The translations under genes and the position numbers were made by a program. Under the pieces are notes generated by a model. That model saw only the letters and a list, made by a program, of their open reading frames with translations. It did no database searches and was not told the DNA's origin. This document shows, one piece after another, positions 55,962-64,000 of a stretch of 64,000 bases of DNA. The stretch lies in contig JAGPCO010000027.1 of NCBI GenBank assembly GCA_018058095.1, positions 1-64,000 of the forward strand, written 5' to 3'. Within the stretch, counting starts at the first letter, position 1. Every line of letters starts with the position of its first letter. The DNA comes from Kofleriaceae bacterium (GTDB lineage: Bacteria; Myxococcota_A; Polyangia; Haliangiales; Haliangiaceae).

Positions 55962-57758
55962 ATGGACTGCCCTCGGCTCGATCACGCAGCGGTCGGCAAC
56001 GGACGGGTCCTGGCGCTGGTGGCACCGACCACCGCGATCGAGTGGCTGTGCCTGCCGCGGTTCGATTCGCCGACGGTGTTCGCGTCGCTGCTCGATCGTG
56101 AGCGCGGCGGCAGCTTCACCATCACCCTCGGGACGGAGGCGCGCGCCGGCCAGAGCGCCTACCTCGCCAACAGCAACGTGCTGCGCACGGTGCTCGAGGA
56201 CGGGCCACACGCGGTCGAGGTCATCGACTTCGCCCCACGCACCTTCGGCGCGCGCGGCCGCATCGACGCGCCGCGCGAGCTGATCCGCATCGTCCGCCCG
56301 CTGCGTGGGCAGCCTGGCATCCAGGTCCGGTTCGATCCTCGGCCCGACTACGCCCGCCGCGACGCCCAGCTGGTCGCCTCGGCCGAGGGGCTGATCGTGG
56401 CCGGCCACGACCGCGCGGTGTTCCTGCACAGCAACGTCGCGCCCGATCACCTGCTGGCCGGCCGGGTCGTCCCGGTCCGCGCCCCGCTGTACTTCGTGCT
56501 GCGCCACGGCGTGCCGGGTGATCCACCCTCCCTCGCCGAGGTCGAGCTGGCCGAGCGCGAGACCACCCGCGCCTGGCGGGTCTGGGCCCAGACCTGCGCG
56601 CTGCCGTCGTTCGCGCCCGCCGCCGTCCTGCGCTCGGCGCTGTGCCTCAAGCTGCACGTGTACGAGGACACCGGGGCGATCATCGCCGCCGCCACCACCA
56701 GCATCCCCGAGGCGCTGGGGACGCCGCGGACCTGGGACTATCGCTACTGCTGGCTGCGCGACGCGGCGTTCGTGGTCGAGGCGCTGCGCCGGCTCAGCCA
56801 CCTGGCCGAGGGCGAGCGCTTCATCTCGTTCCTGCGCGACGTGGCCGAGGCCGGGCCGCTGCAGCCGCTGTACGGGATCGCCGGGGAGCGCGAGCTGCCG
56901 GAGTCCACCCTCGATCACCTGGCCGGCTTCGCCGGCACCGGCCCGGTCCGCATCGGCAACGCAGCCGCCGTGCAGCAGCAGAACGATCTGCACGGCGAGC
57001 TGATCCTGTGCCTGCAGACGGTGCTGCTCGATCCGCGCATCATCGTCGAGGACGCCGACGCGTACTGGCCGCTGGTCGAGCGCCTGGTCGAGGAGGCCAT
57101 CGTGCTGGCGCCGATGCCGGACACCGGCATCTGGGAGTTCCGGGCCATCCCGCGCCCGTACACGTTCTCGCGCGCGATGTGCTGGGCCGCCGTCCAGCGC
57201 GGCGCCGAGGTCGCCACCCACCTGGGGCACCACGACGTCGCCGCGCGCTGGCGAACCACCGCCGACCGCGAGCGCGAGGTCGTGCTGGCGCGCGGGTTCA
57301 ACCCGACGCTGGGCGCGTTCACCCAGGCCCTCGACGGCCAGCACCCCGACGCCGCCAACCTGCTGCTGCCCAGCATCGGCCTGGTCGACGCGCGCGACCC
57401 ACGCTTCCTGTCGACCCTCGACGTCTACGCCCGCACGCTCGGCCGGAGCGGCCTGATGCTGCGCTACCAGAACGCCGACGACTTCGGCGAGACCACCAGC
57501 GCGTTCACGATGTGCTCGTTCTGGTGGGCCGAGGCGCTGGCCATGGCCGGCCGCATCGACGAGGCCATCACCGTGTTCGAGCGCGTCGTCGCCCACGCCA
57601 ACCCGCACGGCCTGTTCTCCGAGGACATCGACCCGGCCACCGGCGCCCTCCTCGGCAACTTCCCGCAGGCCTACACCCACGTCGGGTTGATCCACGCCGC
57701 CATGACCATCGCCGAGATGCGCGAGGCCCGCGACGGCCGGGCCCGGGCCTGGACGTGA
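55962..57758 (+). CDS. GH15-family glycoside hydrolase (glucoamylase/trehalase-like)
   Basis: The product is 598 aa. It has the bacterial GH15 layout with an N-terminal beta-sandwich (NGRVLALVAPTTAIEWLCLPRFDSP) and a catalytic helical barrel. The signature TWDYRYCWLRDAAFV is at about 256-270, ETTSAFTMCSFWWAEALAMAGR is further on, and the C-terminus is NFPQAYTHVGLIHAAM. Proteins of this group have been reported to cleave trehalose or maltodextrins. Beside the trehalose fusion gene, trehalose is a likely substrate. No signal peptide, so it is cytoplasmic. The divergent start of the fusion gene makes a coupled expression plausible. Confidence 0.88.
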   Translation: MDCPRLDHAAVGNGRVLALVAPTTAIEWLCLPRFDSPTVFASLLDRERGGSFTITLGTEARAGQSAYLANSNVLRTVLEDGPHAVEVIDFAPRTFGARGRIDAPRELIRIVRPLRGQPGIQVRFDPRPDYARRDAQLVASAEGLIVAGHDRAVFLHSNVAPDHLLAGRVVPVRAPLYFVLRHGVPGDPPSLAEVELAERETTRAWRVWAQTCALPSFAPAAVLRSALCLKLHVYEDTGAIIAAATTSIPEALGTPRTWDYRYCWLRDAAFVVEALRRLSHLAEGERFISFLRDVAEAGPLQPLYGIAGERELPESTLDHLAGFAGTGPVRIGNAAAVQQQNDLHGELILCLQTVLLDPRIIVEDADAYWPLVERLVEEAIVLAPMPDTGIWEFRAIPRPYTFSRAMCWAAVQRGAEVATHLGHHDVAARWRTTADREREVVLARGFNPTLGAFTQALDGQHPDAANLLLPSIGLVDARDPRFLSTLDVYARTLGRSGLMLRYQNADDFGETTSAFTMCSFWWAEALAMAGRIDEAITVFERVVAHANPHGLFSEDIDPATGALLGNFPQAYTHVGLIHAAMTIAEMREARDGRARAWT

Positions 57759-57814
57759 CGGCCTGGCCCGGGCGCTGACGGCCGCGTTGCACTGAACGCA
57801 TACGTCGAGCCAGA

Positions 57815-57890
57815 TGGTCTCGAAAATCCAAAATGGAACATTGATTCCAATATAGAGTGCTCTGCATCAATCAAATAAACACGTTAGATG
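57815..57890. promoter_or_regulatory. AT-rich island with inverted repeats, upstream activation candidate
   Basis: Roughly 75 bp of clearly AT-rich sequence in a GC-rich genome. It contains TGGAA-CATTGA-TTCCA (57834-57849) and TTGATT-N22-AATCAA (57841-57874), which overlap. It lies directly upstream of the sigma-54-like promoter. It could be the binding site of a sigma-54 activator and a bent or IHF-type spacer; the nearest activator gene is at 58768. Confidence 0.55.
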
Positions 57891-57906
57891 TGGCCTGGTC
57901 CGTGCA
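57891..57906 (+). promoter_or_regulatory. Candidate sigma-54 (-24/-12) promoter
   Basis: TGGCCTG-N4-GTGCA fits the sigma-54 consensus TGGCACG-N4-TTGCA, with GG and GC at the required spacing and 9 of 12 defined bases matching. Transcription would start near 57917, only about 2 nt before the ATG at 57919, so the message would be leaderless or nearly so. Its position next to a sigma-54 activator gene supports the call. Confidence 0.5.
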
Positions 57907-57918
57907 AATCACGATGCC

Positions 57919-58452
57919 ATGAACCGCAAGACGACGCCCCTCCTCCTCCTCCTGGCCGCCTGTGGCGGCGCCTCGGCCACCAGCCAGCCGCGGGTCACCG
58001 CGGTCGGCGTGCCCGAGATCCGCAGCAGCGACGACCCGTGCGCGGGCCCCGAGGGCAGCTGCGCGGCCTGGCAGACGTGGCCGGCGATGACCGCTGCGCC
58101 GTTCAAGTCGGAGGGCCACCAGGACGCCTGGGTGTCGGTCCACGTCGAGCCGACGCACCTCGGCGCGTACCAGGCCGGGACCGGGCCGATGCCGGTCGGC
58201 ACCCGCATCGTCAAGTCCAACCACGGCGGCGGCGCCAAGCCCGGCGAGGTGGCGATGATCACCGTGATGGTGAAGATGGCGGCCGGCTACGATCCGGCAC
58301 ACGGCGACTGGTTCTACGGCGTGTACGACGCCGGCGGCAAGAAGGCCAAGATGGCCGGCAAGCTGGAGATGTGCCAGGAGTGCCACGACTCGTACGAGGA
58401 CCACGACTTCCTCGGCGGCGCGCCTGGCCTGTGGGGCACGCCGGTCCAGTGA
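57919..58452 (+). CDS. Cytochrome P460-type heme lipoprotein
   Basis: The product is 177 aa with a lipoprotein signal (lipobox LAAC). The mature part resembles the cytochrome P460 family: VSVHVEP...GTRIVKSNHGG, MVKMAAGYDPAHGDWFYGVYDA and a C-terminal heme c motif CQECH (Cys152-Cys155-His156). P460 proteins oxidise hydroxylamine or bind NO. No ribosome-binding site is seen. It is followed after 25 bp by the NrtS-like gene and then by the sigma-54 activator, so it is the first gene of a nitrogen-oxide type locus. Confidence 0.78.
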   Translation: MNRKTTPLLLLLAACGGASATSQPRVTAVGVPEIRSSDDPCAGPEGSCAAWQTWPAMTAAPFKSEGHQDAWVSVHVEPTHLGAYQAGTGPMPVGTRIVKSNHGGGAKPGEVAMITVMVKMAAGYDPAHGDWFYGVYDAGGKKAKMAGKLEMCQECHDSYEDHDFLGGAPGLWGTPVQ

Positions 58453-58477
58453 CGGGCGTGGTGCAGGAGGTGGTGGC

Positions 58478-58741
58478 GTGAGCCGCGCGGTCTGGCGCGC
58501 GCTCGCCATCAGCGCCGTGGTCGGCGTGGTGCTGACGATGATCAACCACGGCGATCACCTGCGCGCGCACTGCGACGGCCGGGCCCACTGCCCGTACTTC
58601 GCGCTCAAGCTGCCGCTGACCTTCCTCACGCCGTTCCTGGTGTCGCTGCTGACCTCGTGGCTGGCGACCCGGGCCGGCGCGGCCCCGGCGGCGGCCGTCT
58701 CTCGTGGCGCCGAGGCGCCGCGTCACCCCGACCGAGGCTGA
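58478..58741 (+). CDS. nrtS: NrtS-like nitrate/nitrite transport membrane protein
   Basis: The product is 87 aa from GTG 58478, with a strong GGAGG ribosome-binding site 8 nt ahead. Two hydrophobic segments (ALAISAVVGVVLTMINHGD and LKLPLTFLTPFLVSLLTSWL) match the NrtS family (VVGTVLTLINQGD... YLVPFLVST). NrtS proteins are small nitrate/nitrite transporters. A Cys/His-rich hydrophilic loop lies between the helices. It is co-directional with the P460 gene and the activator (27-bp gap). Confidence 0.72.
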   Translation: MSRAVWRALAISAVVGVVLTMINHGDHLRAHCDGRAHCPYFALKLPLTFLTPFLVSLLTSWLATRAGAAPAAAVSRGAEAPRHPDRG

Positions 58742-58767
58742 AAGCCACGTATGGTGCGAGCGGAGCG

Positions 58768-60450
<1,683 letters not shown>

Positions 60451-60467
60451 GCACCGCGGTACCCGGG

Positions 60468-61619
60468 TCAGAAGCCGCGTCGACCGAGGTCGCGCGCCAT
60501 CTGCCGGTAGAACGCGGCCGGGTCGAAGCCGGTGCGCGGGTTGGCGCCTTCCTCGTCCTGTCCGATCAGATCGAAGTGGTCACCCATGACGGCGCCGCGG
60601 TAGTTGCCCCAGCGCGCGCTGTCGACCGGGACGGCGCCGTCGTTGAGGCCGCCGCTGGTGAGGGCGCCGAGGTACAGCGCCGGGTGCAGGCGGTCGGCCC
60701 GGCGCGGGTCGGCCGGGCGGTCGTGGATGGGGCCGACCTGGGCCAGCTCGGCGTCGTCGAGCCCACCGTCGAAGGTCGACAGGCCGGCCCACGACTGGTA
60801 GTAGACGCCGGGGCGATCGGGGTTGGCGGCGTTGAAGCGCTTGGCCTCGCCCGAGGTCATCGAGCCGACGGTGCCCAGCACGTCGGCGTTCTCGGCCATG
60901 GGGTTCTGGTTGACGTGTTTACCGACCCAGCGGCCGACGCTGTCGAGCGCCGGCTTGGCCGCGGCCGGCATCGCGCCGGCCACCAGGTCGGCGGTCGGCG
61001 TGCCGTGGTGCGGCGTGCCCAGCGTCGACAGCGAGGCGATGCGGTCGGCCCAGCCGAGCGACGAGATCAGGAAGCGCGCGTCGAGCCCGCCGAGCGAGTG
61101 GGCGATCAGGTTGAGCTTGCTCGCCCCGGTCTTGCGCAGGATCTGCTCGAGCTGCGGGGCGATGGCCTTGGCCCGCTCGGCCGGGGTCTGGAACGGCGGT
61201 GCGGTCACCTCGAACACGAGGGCGCCGTCGCCGCGCATGCCGTCCTTCACGGCGTCGGCGAACGACATGCCGTCACCCGGCCCGGTGTTGAACCCGTGCA
61301 GCAGCACGATCGGCAGCTTGGCCGTCTTGCTCGGGGTGCCAGCCAGCTCGGCCAGGACCTCCTGCACGAAGCCGTTGCCGCGGTGGTCCTGCAGCCAGGT
61401 GGCGATGCCAGGCCACTCGGACCGCGCGGTGCGGGCGATGGCGGCGATCTCCTCGACCGCGGCCCAGCCCGAGCTGCGCACCGCCTGGATCTGGGCCAGG
61501 GCCGGGCTGGCGCCGGCGGCGTGCGCCGGGGCACCCGCCGCCGTCCGCGCCGGTGTCGCGTCGGCGTGGGCCAGCTCGTGCTGGGCCTGGGCCGGGTCGA
61601 AGGAGGTCCGGCTGGCCAT
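60468..61619 (-). CDS. Lipase-like alpha/beta hydrolase
   Basis: The product is 383 aa from ATG 61619. It has the bacterial lipase layout: IVLLHGFNTGPGD oxyanion-hole motif, nucleophile elbow LIAHSLGGLDARF (Ser near 173), TLGTPHHGTPTADL and a distal VPVDSARWG...GDHFDLIG region with the catalytic His. It resembles the Burkholderia/Pseudomonas class I lipases but no signal peptide is seen and no foldase gene is next to it. The substrate is inferred. The N-terminal 90 residues are an Ala-rich tail plus a helical segment. Confidence 0.8.
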   Translation of the reverse strand: MASRTSFDPAQAQHELAHADATPARTAAGAPAHAAGASPALAQIQAVRSSGWAAVEEIAAIARTARSEWPGIATWLQDHRGNGFVQEVLAELAGTPSKTAKLPIVLLHGFNTGPGDGMSFADAVKDGMRGDGALVFEVTAPPFQTPAERAKAIAPQLEQILRKTGASKLNLIAHSLGGLDARFLISSLGWADRIASLSTLGTPHHGTPTADLVAGAMPAAAKPALDSVGRWVGKHVNQNPMAENADVLGTVGSMTSGEAKRFNAANPDRPGVYYQSWAGLSTFDGGLDDAELAQVGPIHDRPADPRRADRLHPALYLGALTSGGLNDGAVPVDSARWGNYRGAVMGDHFDLIGQDEEGANPRTGFDPAAFYRQMARDLGRRGF

Positions 61620-61705
61620 GACGCGTGCACCAGGGTAACAAGCGCACGCGTCGGCCGACAACCCCGATCCGGCGCCTGTACCCCGCGCGCCAGCCGGTGG
61701 CGGGC

Positions 61706-63127
<1,422 letters not shown>

Positions 63128-63672
63128 CGGCGCCGACACTAGCATCGACCCTGCCAGCACGGCGCCCGCGCTCCGCGCGCTGGTCCCGGCGGCCCCGTCC
63201 GAGGCCGCGACCTCGCCGAGCTGTGCGGCGCCGACCTCGACGAGCGCTCAGCGGACCCGCCGCCTGTCGTGGGCGGAGCTCTTGCGTCGCGTGTTCGCCG
63301 CCGCCGCCCTCCGCTGCCCATGCGGCGGTCGCCGCTCGGTGATCGCCATCGTCGCCGTGCCTGCGATCGCGCGTGTCGTACTCGTCGGGCTCGGCCTTCC
63401 CGCCGAGGCCGCGACCTTCGCGCCCGCGCGCCTGCGTCCATGGCCCTCGCCGACAGGAGCTGGCCTACGTGACGCGCAGCGGTTCCCATCGCTCGCTTCG
63501 CCCACGGCCTCGTGACCGCACCTGCACCGAGGCAGGTTCCGCCTCCACACTCGACCTTGTCCTGAAGGCTTCGCTCGACACCTCCACGCCGGACGGAGTC
63601 TTCTCGACCACCGGCATCATCTCCTTCACGATCGAGTAGTCGCCGCGCCCCGCCGCATGCCATCGTCACTGC
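63128..63672. other. Gap with transposase remnant and no intact gene
   Basis: About 540 bp between the permease start and the last gene. Only the IS91-type remnant (63190-63515) is recognisable. The last 150 bp hold no motif that I can name. Confidence 0.6.
63190..63515 (+). pseudogene. Remnant of an IS91-type transposase (C-terminal part)
   Basis: The frame 63190-63515 reads TRRLSWAELLRRVFAAAALRCPCGGRRSVIAIVAVPAIARVVLVGLGLP. This is the C-terminus of IS91-family (Y2) transposases, with the usual RLSWAELLRRVF...CP.CGGRR and ..RRVL..LGLP ending. No start codon or upstream transposase domain is present, so it is a decayed fragment. The preceding DNA is antisense to the permease gene. No terminal ori/ter ends are seen. 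Confidence 0.75.
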
Positions 63673-64000
63673 ATGTCCGCGACGCGCACCTGGACGCTGG
63701 CCGACGACACGACGCTCGACGTGATCCGCCTCGACGGGGCGCGGGTCGACATCGAGACCACGCGGGGAGGCAAGACCCGGGCGACCGCGAAGGCGCTGGC
63801 CGATGCGACCGCCGCCCACGTCTTCGCGCGCAAGCAGGTGAGCGCGCGGGTGGCCAAGGGCATGTTCTCCCGTGACGTGGTGTTCGAGCGGGTCGGCTGG
63901 GCCGAGGTCAAGGACCGGATGCGAATGGCCGGAAACTCCGAGAGGCCCGATGACGTCGTCCTGGTCCACCGCGGCGACCTGCGGGTGCCGCACGACCTGT
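63673..64000 (+). CDS. Unrecognised protein, N-terminal part (open at the right edge)
   Basis: An open frame from ATG 63673 reaches the window end with no stop: the first 109 residues are visible. It starts MSATRTWTLADDTTLDVIRLDGARVDI, followed by helices with KTRATAKALADATAAHVFARKQVSARVAKG. This weakly recalls WGR-type short DNA-binding domains, but the match is not good enough to name. The codon use fits the genome. It lies after the IS91 remnant; a CCAT/CAT context gives no ribosome-binding site. Confidence 0.55.
   Translation, partial: MSATRTWTLADDTTLDVIRLDGARVDIETTRGGKTRATAKALADATAAHVFARKQVSARVAKGMFSRDVVFERVGWAEVKDRMRMAGNSERPDDVVLVHRGDLRVPHDL

Noticed and set aside
57841-57874. TTGAT...ATCAA as a possible FNR/CRP-type site
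   Set aside because: The half-sites are 22 bp apart instead of 4 bp, so the spacing does not fit an FNR site. It is kept only as an unassigned inverted repeat.

Overview
The window is very GC-rich and gene-dense, and looks like a chromosomal piece of a Myxococcota (deltaproteobacterial) genome, perhaps a Kofleriaceae/Haliangium-like lineage. That placement is an inference. It rests on eukaryote-like Ser/Thr kinases fused to extra domains, a myxobacterial-type sigma factor beside a zinc-finger kinase, many Cys-rich or Gly-rich lipoproteins, an RRM-Gly protein, and the strong third-position GC. No rRNA, tRNA, CRISPR array or intact prophage was seen. Long antisense open frames are everywhere and are artefacts of GC-rich codon use.

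Layout. 1-770: the N-terminus of a RAYT-like transposase running off the left edge, then about 500 bp packed with inverted repeats. 765-11113 (minus): a four-gene signalling operon in the order SpoIIE-type phosphatase, double-FIST/STAS-like/PDZ membrane protein, Ser/Thr kinase with STAS-like domains, and receiver-like/HATPase protein. Its parts are those of a partner-switching pathway. 11222-21175: mostly housekeeping genes (a CblC-like protein, an alpha/beta hydrolase, a GNAT enzyme, def, pyrD, an RRM protein, a P-loop NTPase, an RluA-type pseudouridine synthase, a HAD phosphatase, thyA). 21264-24546: a membrane/GAF/degenerate-PP2C protein and a second RAYT-like gene.

24677-30405 (minus): a DUF2760 / Hsp70-like / small membrane protein / Hsp70-like operon. 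30590-39506: a cell-envelope cluster with a Cys-rich lipoprotein, two paralogous VWA proteins, a Gly-rich lipoprotein and others. 39575-42014 (minus): a CpxP/Spy-like protein, an OmpR-type regulator and a His-rich sensor kinase, probably metal or envelope stress. 42940-46422: a large triheme (CxxCH) lipoprotein with a PPC-like domain, with operator-like palindromes upstream and an intrinsic terminator downstream. 46576-47837: a pseudokinase and a DUF1279-like membrane protein. 47824-53690: a lipoprotein, a beta-barrel-like protein, a zinc-finger/kinase/TPR protein and a divergent sigma factor.

53734-57758: divergent trehalose/glucan genes, a phosphatase-synthase fusion in inverted domain order and a GH15 hydrolase. 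57815-60450: an AT-rich regulatory island with a sigma-54-like promoter, a P460-type heme lipoprotein, an NrtS-like transporter and a sigma-54 activator with a V4R domain; together these suggest a nitrogen-oxide response locus. 60468-63127: a lipase-like hydrolase and an NCS1 permease. 63190-64000: the remnant of an IS91-type transposase and the start of an unrecognised gene that runs off the right edge.
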